DNA of 49,114 bases from NCBI RefSeq assembly GCF_019890725.1, contig NZ_JAINZZ010000061.1:1-49114 (forward strand), in the 5' to 3' direction. Below the pieces are notes generated by a model. That model was given only the letters and a program-made list of their open reading frames with translations, was not told where the DNA came from and did not search any database. The position numbers and the translations under genes were made by a program. Origin of the DNA: Actinacidiphila acidipaludis. Its GTDB lineage: Bacteria > Actinomycetota > Actinomycetes > Streptomycetales > Streptomycetaceae. Positions within the stretch are counted from its first letter, which is position 1. Each line of letters starts with the position of its first letter. This document shows positions 33,537 to 42,995 of the stretch, piece by piece.

Positions 33537-34193
33537 GTGAGCGTCCTTGAGTTCATTTCCTCCCTCAAATGGCCCGTCACGCTGCTGATACTCGCTGTCG
33601 GACTCGGAAGGTGGTGGCACCGCAGTCCCGACGCTCGTGCCTCCTTTCGTGAGTGGATAGCGAACAGGGACATCCGGCTGCACCTGGGTGGACAGGAGCT
33701 TGAGGCAACGCTCGCCGACACCACGGGAAGCATGGCCGCCGCCGCGGCCAGCGACGAGCAGATCAGCGCCCTGGCCCATGAACCGGGCGGCCCGGAGGTT
33801 GAGTTGGAAGAACTGCTGCGATGGAGGCGGGACGCTGTCGAGGATGTGATGCGCAGCGCTGCACTATGGGGCTTCGAGCTCGGCAAATCCGGCGTGCCAA
33901 GGCTTCCCGCAACCACCGTGACGTGGTCGGAGAACGGAGAGCCGAGCATCAACATCCCGGCGTGGCCGACCCATTGGGACTTGGTGGGTCAGGAACGGGC
34001 ACTTTTGCACGCCATGGCCCAGCGCCCGGGCCAGCCGCTTTCGACTTACGCACAAGAAGTCGGTATCTCCACTCGGCTCGCCCACAGCATGGCGCAGTCG
34101 CTGGAGCAGCGAGGACACCTGGTGCAAAGGTCCAGAGGGCGATGGGCAGTCCTGAGACGTACCGACGACCTGCCCCTGAGACGTGAGAGTTGA
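33537..34193 (+). CDS. Hypothetical membrane-anchored protein with winged-helix-like C-terminus
   Basis: 218 aa. A membrane helix at about 10-27 (KWPVTLLILAVGLGRWW) is followed by a charged linker. The C-terminal 70 residues (LLHAMAQRPGQPLSTYAQ, then GISTRLAHSMAQSLEQRGHL and a beta-like RSRGRWAVLRR) resemble a MarR-type winged helix. GTG 33537 has AGGA upstream. It may be a membrane-tethered regulator or an orphan structural protein. No recognised partner. Confidence 0.55.
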   Translation: MSVLEFISSLKWPVTLLILAVGLGRWWHRSPDARASFREWIANRDIRLHLGGQELEATLADTTGSMAAAAASDEQISALAHEPGGPEVELEELLRWRRDAVEDVMRSAALWGFELGKSGVPRLPATTVTWSENGEPSINIPAWPTHWDLVGQERALLHAMAQRPGQPLSTYAQEVGISTRLAHSMAQSLEQRGHLVQRSRGRWAVLRRTDDLPLRRES

Positions 34194-34362
34194 CCGGCCC
34201 AGACGGCTTGGCCCTGCGCCATACCGACGGCCACCTCGGCGACGTCGGTCAGCCCAAGGGCCCGCTCACCGGCCATCTGGCCGCGAAGCGCCCCCAGGAC
34301 GTGCCAGGCTGAGGCAAAACCCGATCACGGCTGTGGTCGCAGGCGAGGCGAGGGGGGATCTG

Positions 34363-34761
34363 ATGGGGACGGACGAGGTGGCCGGGGAGGCCGGCCTGCG
34401 CAAGGCGGAGCTGAGGCTCCAGGCCGCCGTACGGGCGGGTGACGTCGAGGCGCTGCGCCTGCTCCTGGACGACCGCGTCGTCTATACCGGCCCCGACGGC
34501 AGCACCGTCACGAAGGACGAGGACCTGGCCGCGCACAGGTCGCGGGCCTTGACCGTCGAGGTCTTCGACCAGCAGGAGCTGCATGTGACGGTGGTGGACG
34601 GGACGGGGATCACCCACGTGCTGGCCGCGCTCGCGGGCACCGCCGGGGGACAGCCCTTTGCGGCGCGCCTGCGCTACACCCGCACCTGGGTGCACACCGA
34701 CGGCACCTGGCGTGTCCTCGCCGCCCACGCCAGCGCGCTCCCGGACCCCGGCGGGCGATGA
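34363..34761 (+). CDS. SnoaL/DUF4440-like (NTF2-fold) protein
   Basis: 132 aa. The whole protein fits the NTF2-like fold: a helical start (LRKAELRLQAAVRAGDVEAL), LLDDRVVYTGPDGSTVTKDE, and strands ending YTRTWVHTDGTWRVLAAHAS. Members are small enzymes or ligand-binding proteins of varied function (DUF4440). ATG 34363 has GGGGGGA upstream. It stands alone. Confidence 0.82.
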   Translation: MGTDEVAGEAGLRKAELRLQAAVRAGDVEALRLLLDDRVVYTGPDGSTVTKDEDLAAHRSRALTVEVFDQQELHVTVVDGTGITHVLAALAGTAGGQPFAARLRYTRTWVHTDGTWRVLAAHASALPDPGGR

Positions 34762-35127
34762 GGACCGACGCGCTCACGACACCGTGGCCTGCTTCGAGTT
34801 CACCGGCCCGGTCGATCTGCACTTCCGCCCGGTGGAGGGACTGCGCCGCCCGCGCTCGGTCCCCGGTGACGGAGAGCCCGGGGCGACGCGGCAGTGAAGG
34901 AGGACGGAGAGCCGCGATGCGCGGCGGCCCCGGTTGGAGTTCACCGCTGGCGATCCACCCCTACACGGCGTGATCCACCAGCCCGTTCACGCCGGTCGAC
35001 GGGAAGTTGGGGTAACGGGGGAACGCGCGAAGACTTCTAGGCGCTGGGTGGGCAATGGACCGTTGGTGCAGGCCGCAGGGGGAGCAGAGCTGAAGGGGGA
35101 GCGCCGGGTGGCGCCCCCCCGTGCGGG
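34762..35127. other. Intergenic region
   Basis: 366 bases. One plus-strand frame at 34758-34897 has mixed coding-like character (ACFEFTGPVDLHF) but no start or recognisable domain. The right end holds the hairpin listed next. Confidence 0.35.
35095..35119 (-). terminator. Hairpin downstream of GH130-type gene
   Basis: GGGGG-A-GCGCC pairs with GGCGC-CCCCC around a GGGT loop, ten base pairs with one bulge, starting eight bases after the stop of the GH130-type gene. No U-tract. Confidence 0.55.
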
Positions 35128-37896
35128 CTATCCGGCGATCGGCGTGCCGTCCTGCGCCGTCGCGAAGATGTGGATGTCCTTGTTGGAGGGCAGCGTGATC
35201 GACGCGACGACCTTCGCCGGGTCGACGGGCACGCTCTGCTCGTCGACGTAGAAGGCGTGGTCCTGCTTGCCGAGCGCCTGGTTGCGGTAGGTCATCGCGG
35301 CGACCTCCGTGTTCCCGGCGCCGGGCGCGTTGCCCCAGTCCGACTGCGCCAGCGTCGCCGTGCCGCTGCTGCCGTCTGTGTAGCGGATCGTCACGGTGCC
35401 GGAGTGGGCGCCGTTCGTCGCCGCGCCGAGGAAGCCGATCCGGGTGGCGCCGGACCGGTGCGGCATCAGGACGGTCTGGCCGAGCGCCCGCACGTTGTCG
35501 TTGGTGCACGGCTGCGCCTGCGGCCAGGCGAAGGTCAGCCCGTCGACGCTCACCTGGGCGCCGGGGGTGAGGGACTGGGGAGTGGCCGCGGCGAGCGCGT
35601 CCGCCGAGTAGGTGTCGGTGCCGTTGTCGAGCTGGCCGCACCCGCGGTTGCTGTCCGGCGAGATGCCCACGTCGTTGGCGTAGTCCGACAGTTCGGCGCT
35701 GGCCGCGACGGTGAACTGCCCGGTGCCGGAGGTCCCGCCGGGCCCGGTCACCACCGCGACGCTCGCCGTGCTGCCCGGCTCGACGCGCCAGATGTTCCCC
35801 GGCCCCGTCGACGTCGAGACCTCCGGGCCGCTGGGCCCCGGCACCGTGAACGTGATGGACGTGTCGGACCAGTGGGCGATCCGCAGCGTGCCGAGGTCGC
35901 CCGCGCCGCCCCAGTGCACACCGTTGTCGGACAGCAGCAGGTGCCGGCCGTGAGCGGAGGAGCCGAAGCCCTCGCCGGTGACGGTGACCTGCTGCCCCGG
36001 AGCCGCCTGCGCGGGCGAGACCTCGCTGATCGTCGCGGGCCGGGTGGCGTTGTCGGTGAGCGCGACGTCGTCGACGTAGCCGCGGTAGCCGCCGTTGCTG
36101 CCGGGCCGGTCGTAACCCAGGTCGACGCGGACCACGGTGCGGCCCGCAACCGCCTTCCCGATGTCCACACTGACCTGGTTCCACTGGTCGAGTGTGAGTG
36201 TGCCGCACTGCGAGGCCGGCGTGAGCGGGGAGCCGGGCAGGCCGTGCAGCGTGCTGCCGTCGGAGAAGACGAGGTCGAGGGCCACACAGCTGCTGTTGTC
36301 GCCGCTGACGCCGGGCGCCGCGCTGCCCTGCGCCTGCGGGTAGATCCAGTACGTCAGCGTGGTGTCCCGGCCGGTGCGCACCGGCCGGTCGGCGAGGTCG
36401 AACAGCCGCATGTAGGCGTGGTCGTCGGCCGCGCCGGTGGCCTGGCCGGAGTACATCAGCGCGTTGGTGCCGTCGTGGTCGAGGACCTGGCGCGCGCTGG
36501 CCTCCGGGCCGGTGGCGCCGCCGTACGCGGTGACCCCGGCGATCCCGCCGCCGCCGGGCGAGGTGTCGATGCCGTCGACCCAGTCCGGCGCGGGCTGGCC
36601 GTGCTCGAAGCCGGTCCGGAAGGGCGTCCCGCCCGAGGCCGCCGGCTGCGGCCGGCGCAGCCCCGCGGTGGCGAGCGCGGTGACCTGGTCGCCACCGCCG
36701 TAGTACATCATCCACTGGCCGTTGTGGAAGAAGACGCTGTTCGTCCACACCGTCTTCGGCGTCTGCCCGTTCCATTCGTAGGGCACGTCCGGCGTCGGGG
36801 TGAGCACCGCGTCGCTGAGCTGGTGGAGCATCAGCGTCGGGTCCTGGCCGGAGAACTCCTCCTCGCTGATCGCGTAGAACCAGCGGCCGTTGGCCATCAG
36901 CGTCCCCGCGGTGAAGACCACGATGTCCTGGTGGGCGGGCCGGCCCACCACGGTGCGGTAGTCGGTGACCGCCACCGCCACCTCGTACGGCTTCCAGCCC
37001 TTGGGGTAGTGCACGTCGAGCGGGTCGGCCGTGCGCGGGGTGCTGCTGCCCTTCGCGTGCCAGGTGCGCAGGTCCGACGAGTAGGCGATGTCCGTACCGG
37101 TGTCGCCCTGGCCGAAGTACATGACGTACTCGCCGTTCACCTTCCGCGGCGTGCCGTCGGCGTCGGTGACCACCGCCGCGTCCTTGTTGTTCCCCGCGTT
37201 CGGCTCCACCGTCCACGGGGTGCTCCAGTGGACGCCGTCGGTCGAGGTGGACTCGGAGATGTCGTACGAGCCGTAGCAGCTGCCGTCCGCCTTCGGGTGG
37301 ACGGCGGTGAAGAACGTGTAGTAGGTGCCCTGGAGTTCGAACAGCCGCGGGTCCTCCAGGCCGCACTTGGACTGCTGCCCGGCCAGGCCGAAATCGATCA
37401 CCGGGTTGTCGGCGGTGTCCTCCGTGAAGTGGCTGCCGTCGGTGCCGGCGGCGTAGCCGATCTGCGACGGGCCGCCGTCGGTGCCCTGCGCGCGGTACAG
37501 CATCTTGTACTGACCGCCGCGGTACAGCACGCCCGGGTTGTACAGGTCGGCGGCCTCGTAGCCGCTGCCGCTCGGCGTCAGCAGCGGGTTGTCCGCGCTG
37601 CGGGTGAACGGGCCGATGGCCCAGTCCGGGAGGTTCGCCGCGGTGTAACTGGAGTTCCCCGCCGCGCTGGTGTCCGACGCCGCCGCGGACGCGGTGGCAG
37701 CGCCGGGCGACGGGTGCGCGGCCCCGCCCGACGCCGCCGTGGCCGTGGGCGCACTGGCGAGCGCCGCGCCGACGGCCAGCGCGATCGCGCCCGATGCGAG
37801 CACCCGGGCCGCGACGGGCCCGCGCCGGGTCCGCCGCGGCCCGGGTACGTCCGGCCTCCTTCGACGGTGCGCGGAGAACAGGCGAAAACCGACCAT
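35128..37896 (-). CDS. Secreted GH130-like multidomain glycosidase
   Basis: 922 aa. An unusual Arg-rich N-terminus precedes a signal helix (residues about 30-55). Then comes a five-bladed propeller like GH130 and related GH43/62 enzymes (NPGVLYRGGQYKMLYRAQG, GLEDPRLFELQGTYYTFFTA, YVMYFGQGDTG). About residues 430-600 is a concanavalin/jelly-roll module (GYVDDVALTDN), followed by an IPT/TIG domain (ISEVSPAQAAPGQQVTVTGE) and a C-terminal beta domain with a Trp-rich stretch (TFAWPQAQ, FLGAATNGAHSGTVTIRY). Likely acts on mannosides or other polysaccharides. The start at 37896 has GGAGAGG upstream; a longer N-terminus is possible. Alone and preceded by a LacI-type palindrome. Confidence 0.8.
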   Translation of the reverse strand: MVGFRLFSAHRRRRPDVPGPRRTRRGPVAARVLASGAIALAVGAALASAPTATAASGGAAHPSPGAATASAAASDTSAAGNSSYTAANLPDWAIGPFTRSADNPLLTPSGSGYEAADLYNPGVLYRGGQYKMLYRAQGTDGGPSQIGYAAGTDGSHFTEDTADNPVIDFGLAGQQSKCGLEDPRLFELQGTYYTFFTAVHPKADGSCYGSYDISESTSTDGVHWSTPWTVEPNAGNNKDAAVVTDADGTPRKVNGEYVMYFGQGDTGTDIAYSSDLRTWHAKGSSTPRTADPLDVHYPKGWKPYEVAVAVTDYRTVVGRPAHQDIVVFTAGTLMANGRWFYAISEEEFSGQDPTLMLHQLSDAVLTPTPDVPYEWNGQTPKTVWTNSVFFHNGQWMMYYGGGDQVTALATAGLRRPQPAASGGTPFRTGFEHGQPAPDWVDGIDTSPGGGGIAGVTAYGGATGPEASARQVLDHDGTNALMYSGQATGAADDHAYMRLFDLADRPVRTGRDTTLTYWIYPQAQGSAAPGVSGDNSSCVALDLVFSDGSTLHGLPGSPLTPASQCGTLTLDQWNQVSVDIGKAVAGRTVVRVDLGYDRPGSNGGYRGYVDDVALTDNATRPATISEVSPAQAAPGQQVTVTGEGFGSSAHGRHLLLSDNGVHWGGAGDLGTLRIAHWSDTSITFTVPGPSGPEVSTSTGPGNIWRVEPGSTASVAVVTGPGGTSGTGQFTVAASAELSDYANDVGISPDSNRGCGQLDNGTDTYSADALAAATPQSLTPGAQVSVDGLTFAWPQAQPCTNDNVRALGQTVLMPHRSGATRIGFLGAATNGAHSGTVTIRYTDGSSGTATLAQSDWGNAPGAGNTEVAAMTYRNQALGKQDHAFYVDEQSVPVDPAKVVASITLPSNKDIHIFATAQDGTPIAG

Positions 37897-38286
37897 TGTC
37901 CCAACCTCTCCATTCGAAGCGACAAGCCCGGGGGGTCTTCGGGTCACGCGGTGCGGTAGTGGGTCATGTCTCTTCATGACTCTGACAACGTTGTCGAAGC
38001 TGGACGATTCCACCGCGGATCGGCGGCGTCAAGGGGTGCGGCGCGGCAGCCGGGTTGCCCGCTGCTCCGCTCGGCGGTCCCGGGTGCGCCAGGGCTCGTT
38101 CGGCGGCGGGCGAGCCCCCGGGCGTCACGGCTTGGAAGCCCACCCGCCGTGACACGCACGACGGCCACCGCCTTCGACTCCCAGCGCGGCACGACCTGGT
38201 GGACAGCACCCGTCCGAAGGTGCCGCGTTCCCCAGCGCACGGCGATCAGCACCGTGATCGACCGGACGTCCGGGCAGGATCGCGTC
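37897..38286. other. Intergenic region upstream of GH130-type gene
   Basis: 390 bases with no convincing gene. The GH130-side half carries a LacI-type palindrome. No clear gene on either strand in the rest. Confidence 0.4.
37984..37995. promoter_or_regulatory. LacI/CcpA-like palindrome
   Basis: GACAACGTTGTC, a perfect 12-bp palindrome with the CG centre typical of LacI-family operators, 88 bases upstream of the GH130-type start. It may bind a sugar-responsive repressor not encoded in this window. Confidence 0.5.
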
Positions 38287-38937
38287 CTACGCGGTCGCAA
38301 CGCCCAGGAAGCGCAGCACCGCCAGGACGCGGCGGTGGTCGGCGTCGGCCCTGGGCAGGTCGAGCTTGGTGAAGATGCTGTTGATGTGCTTGGCGACCGC
38401 GCTCTCGCTCACCACCAGCTCGGCGGCGATGGCGGAGTTGGACCGGCCGCCCGCCATCAGCTCCAGCACCTCCCGCTCGCGCGGTGTCAGCCGGTCGAGT
38501 GGGTCGCTGTGCCGGCGCACCAGCAGCTGCGCGACGACCTGCGGGTCGAGGGCGGTGCCGCCGGCCGCCACCCGGCGTACCGCCTCGGCGAACTCCTCGA
38601 CGTCGGCGACCCGTTGCTTGAGCAGATAGCCGACGCCCGAGGTGTTGGCGGCGAGCAGATCGGCGGCGTACCGCTCCTCCACGTACTGCGACAGCAGGAG
38701 CACGGCGGTTCGCGGATACTGGCGGCGGATCACCAGCGCGGCACGTACTCCCTCGTCGGTGAAGCCGGGCGGCATGCGCACGTCGACCACGGCGATGTCG
38801 GGCCGGTGCTCCTCGACGGCCGCCAGCAGCCCTTCCGCGTCGGTGACCTGCGCGCACATCTCGAAGCCGGCCGTCTCCAGCACCTTGACCACGCCGATGC
38901 GCAGCAGGAGGGAATCCTCGGCGATCACGGCGCGCAC
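38287..38937 (-). CDS. NarL/LuxR-type response regulator
   Basis: 216 aa. Receiver domain with D52 in VVDVRMPP as the phosphoacceptor and a C-terminal LuxR-type helix-turn-helix (LTPREREVLELMAGGRSNSAIAAEL). The GTG at 38937 overlaps the kinase stop by 12 bases, so kinase and regulator form a coupled two-component pair. Confidence 0.93.
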   Translation of the reverse strand: MRAVIAEDSLLLRIGVVKVLETAGFEMCAQVTDAEGLLAAVEEHRPDIAVVDVRMPPGFTDEGVRAALVIRRQYPRTAVLLLSQYVEERYAADLLAANTSGVGYLLKQRVADVEEFAEAVRRVAAGGTALDPQVVAQLLVRRHSDPLDRLTPREREVLELMAGGRSNSAIAAELVVSESAVAKHINSIFTKLDLPRADADHRRVLAVLRFLGVATA

Positions 38938-40181
38938 GGCAGCTCCACGGTGATGACGGTCGGGCCCCCGGCGGGGCTGCGGCAGGAGAACGTGCCGTCG
39001 ACGGACGCGACGCGCTTGGCGAGCCCGGCGAGCCCGGTGCCGCCGCCGGCCGCTGCGAGATCCGCGCCGCCCGCGCCGTCGTCCGCGACGACCACCAGCA
39101 GTGTCTCCCCGATCCGCTCCACGGTCACATCCGCCCGGGTCGCCTGGGCGTGTTTGACCACGTTCGTCAGGGCCTCGGAGACCACGAAGTACGCGACGGC
39201 CTCGACCGTGGGCGAGGGGCGCCGCGGCAGGTCCACCGCCACACGCGCCGGGATGGGGAGGCGGGCGGCGACCCCGGACAGCGCGGCGTCGAGGCCGCGG
39301 TCCTCGAGGACGGCCGGATGCAGGCCGCGTACCAGGTTGTTCAGCTCGGTGATGGCCTCCTTCGCCTCGCGGTGGGCCTCGTCGATGACCTTGCGGGCAT
39401 CGGCCGGCAGGTCGTCGAGGGTGGCCCTGGCCAGGCCCAGGTTGACGGCGAGTGAGACGAGGCGCTGCTGTACGCCGTCGTGCAGGTCGCGCTCGATCCG
39501 CCGCCGCTCGGCGTCGGCGGCGTCGAGCACGCCGGCCCGGCTCTCGGCGAGGTCGGCGACCCGGCTGGTCAGCTTCTCCGTTCGGCTGGGGCCGAGCAGG
39601 ACCTCGGCCGCCCGGGTGTCCAGCCGCACCAGAGCGCCGGTCAGCCGGGGCCCGAGGAACAGCAGGGCGAGGCCGCCGGCGGTGATGTACGCGGCCTGCG
39701 TGGTGTACCCGAGGTCGGTGACCCGCCATTGCGGGGGCAGCGCCCAGATCCACACGTAGATGGAGGCGGCCACGAGAGCGGCGGCCCAGACGGCGAGGAC
39801 GGCGAGGTCCAGGACGGCCAGCAGCGGACCCGCCACGGCGTGGTAGCAGGCCTGCCGCCACAAGGCCCGCGTGGTCAGCCGGCGTACCGCCGACTTCCAG
39901 TTGCGTCCGGGCCCGGGTGCGGCGGGGCGTGGGAGGTCCTTGCCGACGAGTGCCCGGTAGCGCCGCCGCTGCCCGGCGGTCAGCGCGGGTGTCACCGCGA
40001 GGGTGAGCAGCACGGGCAGCGGAATCACGGCCGGCGCCCCCGCTATCGCGCCGGCCAGCCACAGCCACAGTGGCACCACGGCGAGGTGGAGCGGAAGGCC
40101 GGCGGCGACGAGCGCGGTCCGGTGTCCCGCCCTGCGAAACAGCCGGCCCGGCACCAGCTTCAGCCACGTGGTGATTTGCAT
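38925..40181 (-). CDS. Sensor histidine kinase (UhpB/NarX type)
   Basis: 418 aa. About four membrane helices in the N-terminal 180 residues form a compact sensor. A HisKA_3 dimerisation region follows (AERRRIERDLHDGVQQRL, H234), then the HATPase domain (EALTNVVKHAQAT, VADDGAGG). Typical actinobacterial two-component kinase that controls antibiotic or envelope stress operons; its stimulus cannot be told. Expressed first, followed by the overlapping response regulator gene. Confidence 0.92.
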   Translation of the reverse strand: MQITTWLKLVPGRLFRRAGHRTALVAAGLPLHLAVVPLWLWLAGAIAGAPAVIPLPVLLTLAVTPALTAGQRRRYRALVGKDLPRPAAPGPGRNWKSAVRRLTTRALWRQACYHAVAGPLLAVLDLAVLAVWAAALVAASIYVWIWALPPQWRVTDLGYTTQAAYITAGGLALLFLGPRLTGALVRLDTRAAEVLLGPSRTEKLTSRVADLAESRAGVLDAADAERRRIERDLHDGVQQRLVSLAVNLGLARATLDDLPADARKVIDEAHREAKEAITELNNLVRGLHPAVLEDRGLDAALSGVAARLPIPARVAVDLPRRPSPTVEAVAYFVVSEALTNVVKHAQATRADVTVERIGETLLVVVADDGAGGADLAAAGGGTGLAGLAKRVASVDGTFSCRSPAGGPTVITVELPCAP

Positions 40182-40352
40182 GCGTCAAACGGTAAAGCCG
40201 CAGGCCATCCCCATGCCATGACGCTGCCGCCCGGTTCCGGGGTGCACTTGTCTCCACCCCGGCTCGGCACCCTGCGTGACTGACGGCGCCCCCCTGCCCG
40301 CCGGAGCCTGGAGGACGTGAAGGGGACAGCCGACGGGGAGCGGGGGAAGAGG

Positions 40353-40814
40353 ATGCGTCAACTGGCCTTGTACGACGAGGAAGTGGCCGGCGCCGAGGTG
40401 ATCCCGCTCTACGAAGAGGCGGAGGAGCCGCGCCCGGCGCGGGGCATGCGGCGGGCCGGGGGGCTGCTGGTCGGCTGCGGGCTGGGCCTGCTGCCGTGGC
40501 TGTACGTGCTGGCCACCGGCCTGCCGGCCACCGCGACCGCGGCGCACTGGCCGGTCGCCTGGGTCGGGCTCGACGCGCTGGAGGCGCTCGGTCTGATCGC
40601 CACCGGTCTCCTCGCCGCCCGCGGTGACCGGCGGCACGCCCTGGCGGCCGCCGCGACCGCGACGCTGCTTGCGGTGGACGCCTGGTTCGACACCACGACC
40701 GCGGCCCCGGGCGGCGACTTCGCCACCGCGGTCGTCATGGCGCTCGGTGCCGAGCTGCCGCTCGCCGCGCTGTGCGGCCGGCTGGCGCTGCGGGCGCTGG
40801 GCCGGCGCGCGTGA
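40353..40814 (+). CDS. Small membrane protein, unknown function
   Basis: 153 aa. An acidic, soluble N-terminal 30 residues (LYDEEVAGAEVIPLYEEAEE) precede four membrane helices (LLVGCGLGLLPWLYVLAT, AHWPVAWVGLDALEALGLIAT, HALAAAATATLLAVDAWF, TAVVMALGAELPLAALCGRL). Start ATG 40353 has GGGGGA upstream; a GTG at 40317 would add 12 residues but its RBS is too close. Divergent from the sensor kinase gene over about 170 bases, so it could be regulated by that two-component system. Confidence 0.65.
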   Translation: MRQLALYDEEVAGAEVIPLYEEAEEPRPARGMRRAGGLLVGCGLGLLPWLYVLATGLPATATAAHWPVAWVGLDALEALGLIATGLLAARGDRRHALAAAATATLLAVDAWFDTTTAAPGGDFATAVVMALGAELPLAALCGRLALRALGRRA

Positions 40815-40822
40815 CGCCGACG

Positions 40823-40846
40823 GTCCGACCGTCCGACCGTCCGACC
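40823..40846. repeat. Short tandem repeat, GTCCGACC x 3
   Basis: Three consecutive copies of GTCCGACC between the membrane protein and methyltransferase genes. Probably replication slippage; no function evident. Confidence 0.7.
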
Positions 40847-40895
40847 GCAGACACGAACGACGATCACGAACCGAATCGATCGACCGGAGAACACC

Positions 40896-41612
40896 ATGCA
40901 CCGCATCACCACCGCCGCCACCGCCCCGATCCCGGCCCGGACCCGCTGGGCGGTCGCCGCCGGCGTCGGCGCCGCGTTGGCCGCCGCCTGGTGGCTGGGC
41001 GACACGGCGCCCTATCCGTACGCCCAACGTGGCCTCCTCGACGTGCCGTTGCCGTTCCTGACAGCCGACCGGATGGACGCGGTACTGCAACCGCGGCCGG
41101 GGGAGCGGTTCCTGGAGATCGGCCCGGGGACCGGCCTGCAGTCGCTGCACGTCGCCCCGCAGCTCGGGCCGGAGGGACGGCTCGATGTGCTCGACATCCA
41201 GCAGGAGATGCTCGACCACGTGATGTGCCGCGCCGAGCGCGACGGCCTGGTGACGATCAGGCCCACCCGCTCGGACGCACGTGAACTGCCCTACGCCGAC
41301 GGGACATTCGACGCCGTATACGCCGTGACCGCGCTCGGCGAGATCCCCGATCCGGATCGGGTACTGCGCGAGGCGGCACGGGTGCTGGCACCGGGCGGGC
41401 GGCTGGTGATCGGCGAGTTCTTCGACCGGCACTGGATCCCCTTCGGCCGACTGCACCGGCTCGCCGACGCCGCCGGCCTCCACCTGACCGAGCGCCGCGG
41501 CCCGAGCGCGGCCTACCTCGCCCGCTTCCGACCCTGCAGAGCCGGCGTTTCAGGCCACCGGAGCGAGCGCCTCGCCCGCAGCGGCCCGGACAGCGGCGAC
41601 GGGGAGGCGTGA
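40896..41612 (+). CDS. Membrane-anchored SAM-dependent methyltransferase
   Basis: 238 aa. An N-terminal membrane helix (about 17-34, WAVAAGVGAALAAAWWL) is followed by a class I methyltransferase domain with FLEIGPGTG (72-80), LDVLDIQQEML and ALGEIPDPDRVLREAARVL (the post-III motif). Similar to menaquinone/UbiE-type and antibiotic-resistance-type methyltransferases, but the substrate cannot be assigned. ATG 40896 has CGGAG upstream. It lies 81 bases after the membrane protein gene, probably the same transcript. Confidence 0.82.
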   Translation: MHRITTAATAPIPARTRWAVAAGVGAALAAAWWLGDTAPYPYAQRGLLDVPLPFLTADRMDAVLQPRPGERFLEIGPGTGLQSLHVAPQLGPEGRLDVLDIQQEMLDHVMCRAERDGLVTIRPTRSDARELPYADGTFDAVYAVTALGEIPDPDRVLREAARVLAPGGRLVIGEFFDRHWIPFGRLHRLADAAGLHLTERRGPSAAYLARFRPCRAGVSGHRSERLARSGPDSGDGEA

Positions 41613-41802
41613 GCACGGCACGCGGGGACCGCGATCAGCGAGCTCGACAACCTGGGGCGCGATAGGCCGCTCCAGGAGGCGAAGACCCGGTGGCCAGCCT
41701 GGCGCCGACCTCGCTGACGGTGGCCCAGGGCGCGGGCGCCGCACACACGCTGGCACGGGGTGGGACACGCTGGACCGCACGCCCCCGGTCGTTACGGGCG
41801 CG

Positions 41803-42916
41803 GTGGAGGCCGCGGCCGCGCACCGGGCCAGGCTCGCCGAGGCGCTGCCCGGCCGGACCGTGGTGATCGCCGCTGGCGAGGCGCCGATCCGCAGCAACGA
41901 CACGGCGTACGACTTCCGCCCGGACAGCGACTTCTGCTGGCTGACCGGCTGCGCGATCGAGAACGCCGTCGTGGTGGTGCGCTCCGGCGACGCCGTCCTC
42001 TACATGCCGCCGCCCGCCTACCCGGGCGAGAAGGCCTTCTGGTCCGACGCCCGCTACGGCGAGCTGTGGGCCGGCGCCGCGCCCGGTCCCGAGGACTGGG
42101 CGCGGGCGCTCGGCATCGACGTGCGGCGCCTGTCGGAACTGCGCGACGAGGTGCTGGTCGACCACGAGGTCGCCCGGACGCTGGCCGCCCTGCGGATGTA
42201 CAAGGACGCGTGGGAGATCGACCAGCTCCGGCAGGCCGTCGACCGCACCGTCGAGGGCTTCGCCGAGGTCGTCCGGGAGATCCCGGCCGCGATCGCCGGG
42301 CGCGGCGAGCGCTGGCTGCAGGGCACCTTCGACCGCTACGCCCGCGCCTACGGCAACGGCCCGGGGTACGCGTCGATCGTCGGCAGCGGCAAGCACGCGC
42401 CGACCCTGCACTGGGTGCGCTGCGACGGCCCGGTGCTCCCCGAGGAGCTCCTGCTGCTCGACATGGGCGTGGAGGTCGCCAGCCACTACACCGCCGACGT
42501 CACCCGGACGTTCCCGGCCTCGGGCCGGTTCTCCGACGCCCAGCGTCAGGTGCACGACCTGGTGGAGAAGGCCCACCGGGCGGGACTCGCGGCGGTCGGC
42601 CCGGGCCGCGACGAGGCGCTGTCCGACGCCGGGCAGCAGCACCGCCGCTATCTGATCTGCGGCATCGGCCACCACCTCGGCCTGGACGTGCACGACTGCG
42701 CCCAGGCCGCCCCGGAGGCGTACCAGGGTGCCACCCTGGGCGAGGGGATGGTGCTCACCGTCGAACCGGGGCTGTACTTCCATGCCCACGACCGTGCCGC
42801 CGGAGCTGCGCCGGATCGAGGACGACATCCTGGTCACCGCCGAAGGGTCCGAGGTGCTGTCCCGCGCGCTGCCGCTGGACGCCGCCGGCCTGGAGAAATG
42901 GATGGCCGGCCGGTGA
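41803..42916 (+). pseudogene. M24 (Xaa-Pro/aminopeptidase P) peptidase, frameshifted
   Basis: The frame from 41803 encodes an M24 pita-bread peptidase: LLLDMGVEVASHYTADVTRTF (two metal-binding Asp), GIGHHLGLDVHD (His) and TVEPGLYFHAHD (Glu). About 42790 the frame shifts. The natural end, with PPELRRIEDDILVTAEGSEV and the last metal-binding Glu, continues in another frame to a stop at 42914-42916. The loop there is also four codons shorter than in homologues. Family members release N-terminal residues from X-Pro (and X-Hyp) dipeptides, so this gene fits the hydroxyproline operon beginning 79 bases later. The start is uncertain. Either a real lesion or a sequencing error. Confidence 0.7.
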
Positions 42917-42939
42917 GTTGGCGGACCTTCCCAAGTCTA

Positions 42940-42966
42940 TGCGATGTGACATTGCACTGATAGTCT
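42940..42966 (+). promoter_or_regulatory. Promoter/operator of hydroxyproline operon
   Basis: TGCGATGT-G-ACATTGCA (42940-42956), an almost perfect 17-bp palindrome, sits directly ahead of an extended -10 element TGATAGTCT (42958-42966). An mRNA from about 42973 would have the AAGGAG site of the first gene in its short leader. The GntR/FCD regulator within the operon is the likely binder. Confidence 0.6.
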
Positions 42967-42995
42967 CTGCTTACCATCACTCAAGGAGCCGCAGC

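Noticed and set aside
34758..34897. Plus-strand frame reading ACFEFTGPVDLHFRPVEGL
   Set aside because: Somewhat protein-like but without a start, RBS or recognised domain; possibly a relic, not enough to call.
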